NCBI RefSeq assembly: GCF_000018885.1
Contig: NC_010168.1
Span: forward strand, 2,356,001 to 2,420,000
Reading direction: 5' to 3'
Source of the DNA: Renibacterium salmoninarum ATCC 33209
Lineage (GTDB): Bacteria; Actinomycetota; Actinomycetes; Actinomycetales; Micrococcaceae
DNA: 64,000 nt
This document shows, one piece after another, positions 54,622 to 63,509 of the stretch; position 1 is the first letter of the stretch; each line of letters begins with the position of its first letter. The notes beneath the pieces were generated by a model, which searched no databases, was not told where the DNA came from, and saw nothing but the letters and a program-made list of their open reading frames with translations. The translations under genes were made by a program, and so were the position numbers.

Positions 54622-56291
54622 GTTTGGCGGACGGCATTTATTCGCCCCGAGACTAATTCAAGTTGGCGAGAATCAGCTAGACCAGAAAACCATTGCCGCA
54701 GCGCTCGATCGTGGCTAACCATGATCAGACACCCATGGTAATCGCTAAAAAGCTCTTGTAACTCATCGACTAATTTCGGTGCCAAATGGTTTGTTGGCTC
54801 ATCAAGCATCAGCACTTCGAAGCCGCCCAATAGCAAACGGGCCAAGGCCAGCCTGCGGCTCTGACCCACGGACAACGTGCCAACTGGCAGGGCAAAATCG
54901 GCGCTCCGAAACAGCCCTAAGCGCAACAACGCCTCCGCCTGCTCATCGATCTCTCCCACACGTCCAGCGGCAAAAGCGGGCAACAAACGTTGCTCCGGTC
55001 GAGCCGGCGCAGGTAATTCTTGCGGAAGATAACCGATCCGAGCACGACGGCGAACCTCACCCCGGGTGAGCTCCGCACCGACGCCGGCCAAGAGGTTAAG
55101 TAGCGTGGTCTTCCCCGCTCCATTCGGACCGGTGATCAGCAGTTTGTCATTGGCAGCAACGCCTAGTTCCGGCACATCCAGCCGGTCCAAAACTGTGACC
55201 CTGGTGGCTTCAATGACCGTGTCAATTGCGCTCGGCACACCTAGATTGGCCGAAAGTCGCAACGGCACCGGTGGCCGATCAATGGGTTGCGCTTGCAACC
55301 GGCGAAGTCGTTCCTGGGCATTACGAATCTGCGAGCGGACTGCGGCTTCAACTAAGCCGGTGTACCGATCGTAGGACATCTTATTTTTGTCGGTCATCCG
55401 GCCATAAGCCACCCGCCCTTCAACCGCTAATGCCTTCTGCCGCTCGTGCTCCATGGCATCGAGCCATTGGTGGTACGCCTGTTCCCAACGCGCGCGCTCG
55501 GCTCGCTTCTGCGATATGTAGCCGTCATACCCGTTGCCGTAGCGGCGCACTTCGGTGCGATCCGCGTCAACTTCAATGACGGTTTGGGCAAGTCGCGAAA
55601 GCAGCACGCGATCGTGCGAGACCACAACAACCGTTCCACGGTGTGCTGATAATCTGGCTTCCAACCAGTCCAGGCCAGCAGCGTCCAGATGATTTGTCGG
55701 CTCGTCCAACAGCAGAACTGCGGCCGGGTCAGCAAGCAGACAAGCCAAACCAAGCCGCCCGGCTTCACCCCCGGAAAGCGTGTCTACTAGCCGAGAGTTG
55801 GCAATACCAGCCAGACCTAAGCGATCTAAGGCAGCGTCCATCAATGAGTCCACCTGAAAGCCGCCGCGCAGTGCAAAACGGGTAGCCAATTCGTCGTAAC
55901 GATCAACAAGCTGCTCACTCGCGTCTGCTAATTGATGCCGCAATAACTCAAGTTCAGCCGCTATGGCCCGAATCTCCGCAAGCGCGGAATCAATCGCCTC
56001 CTGGATGGTGAATCCACTGGGCCAATGTTGTTCTTGGCCAAGATAGCCAAAGTTGGCGGCCAGGGTCACCGCCCCGGCATCCGGGGTTTCGATACCGGCG
56101 AAAAGACGCAGCAGCGTTGATTTTCCAGCACCGTTTTCACCAATGATCACGACGTGCTCGCTCGGTGCAATCGTCAAGTCAATTGTGTCGAGTAGGAGCC
56201 TGTCGCCATAACCGTGCGAAACGCCACGGAGCACTATTGGGCTGGCTAAATGTGTCGAAAAAGAATTTTCAGAAGATAAGGGAAAAGTCAT
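54606..56291 (-). CDS. ABC-F family ATPase (ribosome protection type)
   Basis: 561 residues from ATG 56291. Two nucleotide-binding domains without membrane segments: Walker A GENGAGKST and GPNGAGKTT, signatures LSGGEAGR and LSVGQSRR, DEPTNHLD and DEPTNHLA. The interdomain linker is rich in Arg and Gln, as in ARE ABC-F proteins. Members displace macrolides, lincosamides or pleuromutilins from the ribosome. A hairpin covering its ribosome site (56300-56341) suggests inducible translation. Intact. Confidence 0.82.
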   Translation of the reverse strand: MTFPLSSENSFSTHLASPIVLRGVSHGYGDRLLLDTIDLTIAPSEHVVIIGENGAGKSTLLRLFAGIETPDAGAVTLAANFGYLGQEQHWPSGFTIQEAIDSALAEIRAIAAELELLRHQLADASEQLVDRYDELATRFALRGGFQVDSLMDAALDRLGLAGIANSRLVDTLSGGEAGRLGLACLLADPAAVLLLDEPTNHLDAAGLDWLEARLSAHRGTVVVVSHDRVLLSRLAQTVIEVDADRTEVRRYGNGYDGYISQKRAERARWEQAYHQWLDAMEHERQKALAVEGRVAYGRMTDKNKMSYDRYTGLVEAAVRSQIRNAQERLRRLQAQPIDRPPVPLRLSANLGVPSAIDTVIEATRVTVLDRLDVPELGVAANDKLLITGPNGAGKTTLLNLLAGVGAELTRGEVRRRARIGYLPQELPAPARPEQRLLPAFAAGRVGEIDEQAEALLRLGLFRSADFALPVGTLSVGQSRRLALARLLLGGFEVLMLDEPTNHLAPKLVDELQELFSDYHGCLIMVSHDRALRQWFSGLADSRQLELVSGRINAVRQTQDAA

Positions 56292-56299
56292 ACTGAACC

Positions 56300-56355
56300 T
56301 CGCAATCAAACGTGAAAAAGGACGTTTCGATGGGATTGCGATCAGTTATTCATGT
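56300..56355 (-). promoter_or_regulatory. Leader hairpin and three-codon upstream ORF of the ABC-F gene
   Basis: On the minus strand tcgcaatc (56341-56334) pairs with gattgcga (56307-56300), with an inner aaacgt/acgttt stem. The second arm contains part of the GAGG ribosome site of the ABC-F start. An ATG AAT AAC TGA mini-ORF (56355-56344) ends just before the first arm. The layout fits translational attenuation, but this is inferred. Confidence 0.55.
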
Positions 56356-56419
56356 TTCTAAGGTAGCAGGATGATGGCGCGTTAGTCCATCGTTTACTGA
56401 ACCGCTGTAGTCCGGACCA

Positions 56420-58160
56420 TCACGACTGATTCATTGGGTAGGCACCGGCAGAGTTCGCTGAGAACCCACTGAATTCCGGCCGGCTTTCCTCGATCCACAG
56501 ATAGAGGTCCAGACTGCGTTCCAGCTCCAATCGGGTTCCCCAATCGATAGCTTCTGCTGGACGTTTACGCAGCTCGGCAACGATCCGGCCATCAACGAGC
56601 GAGGCCATCTCATTATTTTTGTCGTCAAGCGCCATCAGCGTGGCCTGTTGAAGAGCGCTCGTGTAACCAGGATGGTGAGTAGCCGGATAATAATTTTTTC
56701 TTCTCTGCAAAACTCGCTCCGGAACCTTATCGGCAGCCACCGCGCGGAGAATGCTCTTCTCGCGATTATCGAAGCGAATGAGTGGCCACGGCACCTGATA
56801 CAGAAACGACACTAGGTCCGGATCACAAAACGGCACACGCACTTCTAAACTATTGGCCATGCTGAGTCGATCTGTTCGATTCAGCATGGCCAAGCCAACG
56901 CTTGAGCGAAATATATTGCAGCTGACGGCGCTTGGTGTTTTCGGAGTTATCGCCGTAGACCGTTGGTGCTTGCGACTCATCAAGCTTTTTTGCTGATTCT
57001 TGAATTTCCTGGATCGCCAACTGAGGCAAAAGCCCTTCAGCGAGGGGCAACGCTGCTTGATTCTTTCGAATCATTGTCCAGGGAAATCTTGAAAATTCTT
57101 GGGCGGCTGTGGAATTGAACCAAGGATAACCGGCAAAAATCTCATCGGCCCCTTCCCCGGAAAGGAAAACTTTATTTTGTTGGGCAATGTGTCTGAATAG
57201 GAGAAATAGGGAAGTGTTCATATCACCAACGCCAATCGGCGAATCTCTGGAGCGAACAACGGCCCGGCGATATTCGCCGTCCATCAGTTGCTCTGGATCC
57301 ATCATCAACACATCGTGATTGGTAGCCAAAAAGGCTGCTGTTTCCGCGGCAAAGGGCGTATCGTGGTCCACCCGAAGTTCATCACCAGTAAATTCGTGGG
57401 CTTGATCAATGTAGTCGATGGTGAAAGTACTCAGTGGAAAATGCTTTGCGGCTACTGCACTGACCAACGATGAATCGAGCCCGCCAGAAAGCATCGATCC
57501 GACGGGCACGTCGGCATATAACTGCGCTTCGAGAGCTGAGATGGTCAGCCGCTCTGCTTCACTGACCGTCTGTTCTGTTGAAAGTTTCCAAGGCTGTTGA
57601 GTACCCTCGACTTCCCAATACTTCCGCCTGCTGATCTTGGCTTCAGAGATCACCACGACTTCAGCGGCAGCCACTTCGTCAACATTCGCCCAAATATCGC
57701 TGCCCGTGTTGAAGACCAGCGCCATCGAAGTGGCAAAGCTCTCAGCGGAGACTGTATTTCTTAACTCCCGGATGCCGAAAGATGGCTTTGGGCTCGGACC
57801 CAAATACCGCACCCGAGCCGACTTTACTGAAGAACAAAGGTTTGACCCCACCGCGTGTAAGCCGCCGCTATCACTGCTGCTTCTGAGATGACGGACAGGC
57901 TTAGTTCTGCTGCAAGCGCTTTGAAGTTGACTATCTCGCCAGTAAAAACGAGTTCAAGGGGGCTATTTGGAACCTTGAACGGCTGCCTACCGTCAAGAAG
58001 GTCCACGATGCTTAGTCTGCGATGGCCTAGGGCATAGTTCTGCCCGATTGAGGATCCGCTGCCGTCCGGTCCGCGAAAACGAAGGGTTTCTAATCATTTC
58101 CATGATCGTTTTTTGGGAATCTTGTCCGTCAATAAACGCCCACCCTACAAGTCCGCACAT
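56420..58160 (-). pseudogene. asnB: Asparagine synthase (glutamine-hydrolysing), multiple lesions
   Basis: The start MCGLVGWAFIDGQDS (58160) carries the catalytic Cys2. At least three +1 shifts are needed to read on: near 58099 (restoring MIRTLRFRGPDGSG), near 57760 (KKYS to SAESFATSM) and near 56894 (RWLGMLNRTDRLSMANSLEVRVPF). Between YTRWG and KPLFFSKVGSGAVFGSEPKAIF about 35 expected residues are missing, an internal deletion near 57840. The synthetase domain is otherwise clear (SMLSGGLDSSLVSAVAAKHF, SGEGADEIFAGY). It made asparagine from aspartate and glutamine; clearly dead here. Confidence 0.88.
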
Positions 58161-58349
58161 GAGTAAGACCCTACTGGGGATCTAGCCTTCCAGCTGAAAC
58201 CAACTGGCTAAGCTGTCACGCCAAATCAAACAATGATGATCATCTTCAGGTCAGGCTCAGCTTGCCAGCCGGATCGCCGAAACGATTGAGGACCAAAAAT
58301 GTCCGCAATCACATTTCGCTTCGCTCGCAGCGCGCGTACCGTGATGCCC

Positions 58350-58787
58350 ATGACGTACTCAATTCAAATTGCGATAGATACCCGATTTCCGCACGAGCAG
58401 GCCGATTGGTGGGCTGAGACTCTTGGCTGGCAAGTGGAGCCAAGCGACGAGGGATTCATTCGTTCCATGATTTCGAAAGGCTTCGCTACGCAGGAGCAAA
58501 CTAGCCTCCACAACGGGGTTCTGGTCTGGAAAGATGGCGCGGCGATTCGGAAAGCAGGCGATGACGGTCCCAGCCCCCGGGAGCGAATTCTCTTCCAAGC
58601 CGCCCTGGAAGCCAAAACGGTAAAAAATCGCGTCCATCTTGACGTTCGACTGGGCGAAGACTCAAAAGATGAGCTCCGCGCCCGGCTTGAAGCTCGCGGT
58701 GCGACTTTTCTTTGGGAAGCCAGTCAAGGTCCACACAACTGGTTCACGATGGCCGATCCAGAGGGTAACGAGTTTTGCATTAGCTAG
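58350..58787 (+). CDS. VOC-family (glyoxalase-like) protein
   Basis: About 145 residues from ATG 58350 (MTYSIQIAID). One vicinal-oxygen-chelate pattern: HEQADWWAETLGW near the N-terminus, NRVHLDVRL in the middle and GPHNWFTMADPEGNEFCI at the end. It resembles the glyoxalase_6 group, often of unknown function. The open frame to 58299 adds a basic stretch that looks non-native. Intact. Confidence 0.7.
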   Translation: MTYSIQIAIDTRFPHEQADWWAETLGWQVEPSDEGFIRSMISKGFATQEQTSLHNGVLVWKDGAAIRKAGDDGPSPRERILFQAALEAKTVKNRVHLDVRLGEDSKDELRARLEARGATFLWEASQGPHNWFTMADPEGNEFCIS

Positions 58788-58884
58788 CACCGGAGGCAAT
58801 ACATCAGATTAAAATTCGTGATTTAGCCCACATTCACGGGTTAATCGGATAACATCAGCAGAAATTTTATTAAACATCTGATGA

Positions 58885-61296
58885 TTGGAATCTTCCGTGC
58901 ATGATCAGAGTCTTTCCCAGCCCGCGCCAAATCGGCGGACCTTCCTTCGACTCGGTTCGATGGTCGCGGTAGCGCCGCTCATTGCGAGCGTGCTACCCGA
59001 ATCGGCCTACGCAACGGGCACGCAAAGCGAAGCTTCCAACTCGCTGGCGTTGAACGTCGCAGCGGGCGCCGCTGAAGACAAGATTCTGATGGAAGGACTA
59101 GCACTGGGCAATGGCCGTTTGGGTGCGCTGGTCGGCGGCGCGGTAAATCGCGAAGTCTTAGAACTCAACCTGGACTCGTTGTGGAGCGGCGGCACCAATC
59201 CCGGCGGGGTCTTCGAGCAGATGGGCGAGTACCTCTCGCTCGCCAAGTTTTCTATTGACTTCAACCAGGATGCCAGTAAAGCGAGCGGCTACGCCAGAAC
59301 ACTCGACCTTAACACTGCGGTTGCCGTCGTCGACTACTCGCTCAATGGCGTCAACTACCGCAGACAAACTATCGCCAGTTACCCCGCGCAAGCCGTGCGC
59401 TCCGCTTACACCGCCTCTGCAAAAGGCAGCTATAGCGGCCGCTGGTAGATTGTTGATGGCGGCGCGGGCAAGAATCGCGGCGGCACGGCGCAGATTGCCT
59501 CTGGGATGCACAGTAATGGCCGCTCTTGCTGGATTACCTTGGCAAACAAACTTCCCAATGGCCGACTTTTTGCGGTCAACGTGCGCATTGAGCCGCAAGG
59601 TGGCACGGTTACCCCGTCCAACGGCTGGCTAGATTTCAACAATGTCGATTCATTCCTGTTGATCATCACGGCTGGCACGGACTATCTACCTGATGCGCAA
59701 CGAAGTTTTCGCACTGGAATCAACCCGGCCGCCGATTGCAAAGCCCGCGGCGATGGCCTTTCCTGGAGCTCCTTCGACACGCTCAAGGCTGCACCCGTCA
59801 AGGACTACCAGCGGCTCTTCAATCGACAGAGCATTGACTTGGGCAGTTCAACCGATGTGCAATTGGCAAAAGACACTTTCCAACGAGTCACCGACAATAA
59901 GACCACGCCGGACCTCGCCTTATATGGCCTGTACTACCAGTTCGGTCGATATTTGATGATCTCCAGTTCCCGGCCAGGCTCCTTGCCAGCCAATTTGCAA
60001 GGGATCTGGAACAACTCAAATACTCCGCCCTGGAACAGGGACTATCACACCGATATCAACGTGCAGATGTGTTACTGGCTCAACGATCCAGCCGGACTTG
60101 GCGAGACCTTCGAACCTCTGCTTACCCTGTTAGAAAGCCAGATTCCCTCCTGGCGGACCTTGACCCAGGCGAAAGTGCGCAAGCCTCGCACCAGCACGCC
60201 GGTGCGAGGCTGGACGGTGCGCGTCTCGCACAATATCGACGGCGGTATGGGCTGGGAATGGGTGCCCAGCGGATCGGCCTGGTACGCCTGGCACCTCTGG
60301 GATCACTACACCTATACCTTGGACCAAGAATATCTAAAGCGGGTCTACCCGCTTTAGATTGAGGTTTGCCAGTATCTAGAAGACATCTTGGTAGATGACG
60401 GCAAAGGCAAGCTAGTGGTAACCGATTCCTGGTCACCTGAACAGACAATCGGGCAGGCTTGGCGGAACACCAAAGTTGGCTTCGAGACCGTGGCGTTTTA
60501 TCACGAAGACGGCGTCAGCATGGATCAAGAATTCGCTTGGATGGCCTTCAACAACTACGTCCAAGCCGCGCAGATCCTAGGCCGAGACGCCGCCTATCAA
60601 AGCACCGCAGCAGCCCTTCGCGATCAGCTCCACACACCGTCAATAGGCTCTTGGGGGCAGCTCCAAGAGTGGTACAACGACAAGGACGTCAAAACCAACA
60701 CGCATCGCCATCTGTCGCATTTAGTCGGGCTGTTTCCCGGCGACCGAATTTCCCTAGGAACCACGCCAGAATTAGCGGCAGCGGCAAGGGTTTCGCTCGC
60801 TGCCCGCGGCATCGGACCCACCGGCTGGTCCGCAGCGTGGGGTGCCAATTGCTGGGCGACTCTTGGTGATTCGCAAAAGGCGATGGCGGGGCTGAAAAAT
60901 CTACTAAATCCGGTCCCTTCCAGCCGGGACAAAATCGAGATGTCCGGCGGTGGCTGCGTCTACCCGAATCTCTTTGACGCACACCCACCATTCCAAATTG
61001 ACGGCAACTTTGGCGGCGCACATGCAATCATCCAGATGCTCATGCAAAGCACGTTGAACACCATCGATGTACTGCCCGCGATACCAGCCGAATGGCCAGC
61101 TGGCTCATTTACCGGTTTGCGCGCCCGAGGCGGATTCTCCTTGGACTTCAGGTGGAACGCGGGCAAACTGACTCAGCTGAAAGTAACTTCGCTAGCTGGC
61201 GGGGCCACAACCGTCCGCTACGCCGGGCTCAGCAAGACGCTCACTCTGACCAAGGGTGAAACGGTGATGTTAGATGGTTCGCTCAAAACCTTTTGA
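58885..61296 (+). pseudogene. Secreted GH95-type alpha-L-fucosidase with two in-frame stops
   Basis: 804 codons in one frame. A Tat signal (NRRTFLRLGSMVAVAPL) starts the protein. GH95-type segments follow: ALGNGRLGALVGG, LNLDSLWSGGTNPGG, PANLQGIWNNSNTPPWN, TDINVQMCYWL and HRHLSHLVGLFPG. TAG at 59446-59448 (after GRW) and TAG at 60355-60357 (after RVYPL) split it into three pieces. Both fit CAG to TAG. Start is probably TTG 58885 or GTG 58897. It would have released fucose from extracellular glycans. Confidence 0.85.
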
Positions 61297-61298
61297 TT

Positions 61299-61338
61299 GC
61301 GTCATTTGCACTGAGACGGCGTCAATTGCGTTGAGACG
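61299..61338. repeat. Two 20-bp direct repeats before menB
   Basis: gcgtcatttgcactgagacg and gcgtcaattgcgttgagacg, adjacent, differing at three positions. They lie 32 bases before the menB start and could be a tandem regulator-binding site. Confidence 0.55.
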
Positions 61339-61369
61339 AAGCACCCCTCGTAGTCAGTAAACTAACCGA

Positions 61370-62305
61370 GTGAGCGAATCAAGCACCGAATCAATGTCAG
61401 ACATCTTCGACGCAACCCGTTGGCGGGTTGTCAGTGGCTTCGGCGACTTCCAAGACCTGACTTACCACCGGCAACACGAGAACGGCGTTGATCTGCCCAC
61501 TGTGCGGATAGCTTTTGACCGTCCGGAGGTGCGCAACGCCTTCCGTCCCGGCACCGTGGACGAGCTTTATCGCGCGCTCGACCACGCCCGGATGACGCCA
61601 GATGTGGCAACGGTATTGATCACCGGTAACGGGCCCAGTCCCAAAGACGGTGGCCACTCGTTCTGCTCAGGTGGCGATCAACGCATCCGCGGTCGCGATG
61701 GGTACCGGTATGCGCAAGGGGATACCCAGGAAACCATTGATCCGGCCCGCGCGGGCCGGCTGCACATTTTGGAAGTCCAACGTCTCATCCGAACCATGCC
61801 CAAAGTGGTTATTGCCGTGGTCAATGGTTGGGCAGCAGGTGGCGGGCATTCGCTGCACGTGGTGGCGGACCTCACGATCGCGTCGAAAGAACATGGCAAG
61901 TTCAAACAGACAGATGCCACGGTGGGAAGTTTCGACGCCGGCTATGGCTCGGCATTACTGGCTCGGCAAATCGGGCAAAAACGCGCCCGCGAAATCTTCT
62001 TTTTGGCCCGCGAGTACTCGGCGGATGACATGGTCGCCATGGGCGCAGTGAATGAAGCTGTTCCGCATGCTGAACTGGAAAACGTTGCACTGCAATATGC
62101 CGCAGATATTGCCAGGCAGTCACCGCAAGCGATTCGGATGCTCAAATTCGCTTTCAATCTGGCCGACGACGGCTTGGCCGGTCAACAGGTCTTCGCCGGC
62201 GAAGCAACTCGCCTGGCTTATATGACCGATGAAGCGGTAGAAGGCCGAGATGCGTTCTTGGAAAAGCGAGATCCGGACTGGCAAAACTTCCCGTATTACT
62301 TCTAA
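61370..62305 (+). CDS. menB: 1,4-Dihydroxy-2-naphthoyl-CoA synthase
   Basis: 311 residues, GTG start. Crotonase fold with MenB hallmarks: FDRPEVRNAFRPGTVDELYRAL, HSFCSGGDQRIRGRDGY, NGWAAGGGHSLHVVADLTIAS, DATVGSFDAGYGS and FFLAREYSADDMVAMGAVNEA. It closes the second ring of menaquinone from o-succinylbenzoyl-CoA. First gene of a menB-menE-menA series on the plus strand. Intact and of normal length. Confidence 0.95.
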   Translation: MSESSTESMSDIFDATRWRVVSGFGDFQDLTYHRQHENGVDLPTVRIAFDRPEVRNAFRPGTVDELYRALDHARMTPDVATVLITGNGPSPKDGGHSFCSGGDQRIRGRDGYRYAQGDTQETIDPARAGRLHILEVQRLIRTMPKVVIAVVNGWAAGGGHSLHVVADLTIASKEHGKFKQTDATVGSFDAGYGSALLARQIGQKRAREIFFLAREYSADDMVAMGAVNEAVPHAELENVALQYAADIARQSPQAIRMLKFAFNLADDGLAGQQVFAGEATRLAYMTDEAVEGRDAFLEKRDPDWQNFPYYF

Positions 62306-62320
62306 ACGGGCGACTTCTAA

Positions 62321-63442
62321 GTGAGCATCACCATGCATACCGACGAAATACTCAAAGCCCTCGCAGCGGCGCTAGCTGGCGAAGGCCCTGCCGTCCGCTT
62401 CAGCCCAGAAGTCGCCGAACTCGTGCCCGCGCCCGAGGGCATCGCCGCAGTCGTCGGAACTTCTGGTTCAACAGGTCAGCCGAAACAAACCATGCTCAGC
62501 GTCGAAGCCCTTGCGGCTTCGAGCATGGGCACTGCAATTGCGCTGCGCGGCGAAGGACAATGGCTTTTGGCTTTGCCAACACATTATGTCGCTGGCGTCC
62601 AGGTTCTGGTCCGTTCGTTATTCGCCGGTACCCGGCCGGAAGTGATGTGTGGTGCGTTCAGCCCAAAGGCATTCATTACCGCCGCGCAGGAAATGATTGA
62701 CCCCTTCCGTATTACCTCCTTGGTACCAACGCAATTGCAGCGACTGTTAGACGTACCCGAAGCGCTGCCGGTACTGCGACGTTTCAATGCGATTCTGCTC
62801 GGTGGCGCACCCGCTAGTGAGCGACTTTTAGCCCAGGCCCGGGAATTTGGGCTGAACGTAGTGACCACCTATGGCAGCGCGGAGACCTGCGGCGGTTGCG
62901 TTTACGACGGCGAACCGCTGGACGGCGTCGAAGTAGCGGTACGCGAGGGGCTACACGGCCACAACACGGTATGGCTCGGCGGCGCGACCATTGCCGATGG
63001 TTATCTAGGCGATCCCGAGCGCAGCGCCGAAGTGTTTGAGACGATCGAAGGCGCCCGGTGGTACCGCACCGGTGACCTTGGCTCCTTTGACGACGACGGC
63101 GCGCTGCGGATCCTGGGCCGGGCCGACGACGTGCTCATTTCCGGCGGGTTAAAGATTTCCGCGCGTTCAGTGGCGCAGGCTCTTCAGGCGATTGACGGCG
63201 TCCGCGATGTTTTCGTCGCCGGCGTCGCCGATCGGGACTGGGGGCAGAAGGTTGTAGCCGCCGTCGTCCTTGAAGAACACCTTAATATTCTCGCCTTGAA
63301 AACTCAAGCCGCTGACGTCCTCGCACGCCATGCAATACCGAAAACGTTCCTCGTCCTTGAGCAACTACCGCTGCTCCCACAAGGCAAAGTGGACAGGCTG
63401 AGCTTGCTATCGCAACTCGAAGCAGAAAATCAGCGAGAATAG
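62321..63442 (+). CDS. menE: o-Succinylbenzoate-CoA ligase
   Basis: 373 residues, GTG start 15 bases after menB. Adenylation motifs: VVGTSGSTGQPKQTML near residue 45, TTYGSAETCGGCVYDG, WYRTGDLGSFDDDG and GRADDVLISGGLKIS, with the C-terminal Lys in LPQGKVDR. It activates o-succinylbenzoate for MenB. Shorter than Bacillus MenE but usual for actinobacteria. Intact. Confidence 0.93.
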   Translation: MSITMHTDEILKALAAALAGEGPAVRFSPEVAELVPAPEGIAAVVGTSGSTGQPKQTMLSVEALAASSMGTAIALRGEGQWLLALPTHYVAGVQVLVRSLFAGTRPEVMCGAFSPKAFITAAQEMIDPFRITSLVPTQLQRLLDVPEALPVLRRFNAILLGGAPASERLLAQAREFGLNVVTTYGSAETCGGCVYDGEPLDGVEVAVREGLHGHNTVWLGGATIADGYLGDPERSAEVFETIEGARWYRTGDLGSFDDDGALRILGRADDVLISGGLKISARSVAQALQAIDGVRDVFVAGVADRDWGQKVVAAVVLEEHLNILALKTQAADVLARHAIPKTFLVLEQLPLLPQGKVDRLSLLSQLEAENQRE

Positions 63443-63509
63443 AAGCCGATATTCTCCAGCAACACCAAGCAATCCGCTTAGATCTCAAGCAGTCTAAGAA
63501 AGGACTCCC

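Noticed and set aside
20103..60357. Possible stop-codon recoding (TAG/TAA read as Gln) behind the in-frame stops
   Set aside because: Intact genes in the same window end normally at TAG (the MFS gene at 18547) and TAA (menF, menB). All three stop codons interrupt genes, and frameshifts damage others, so pseudogenes are the simpler reading.
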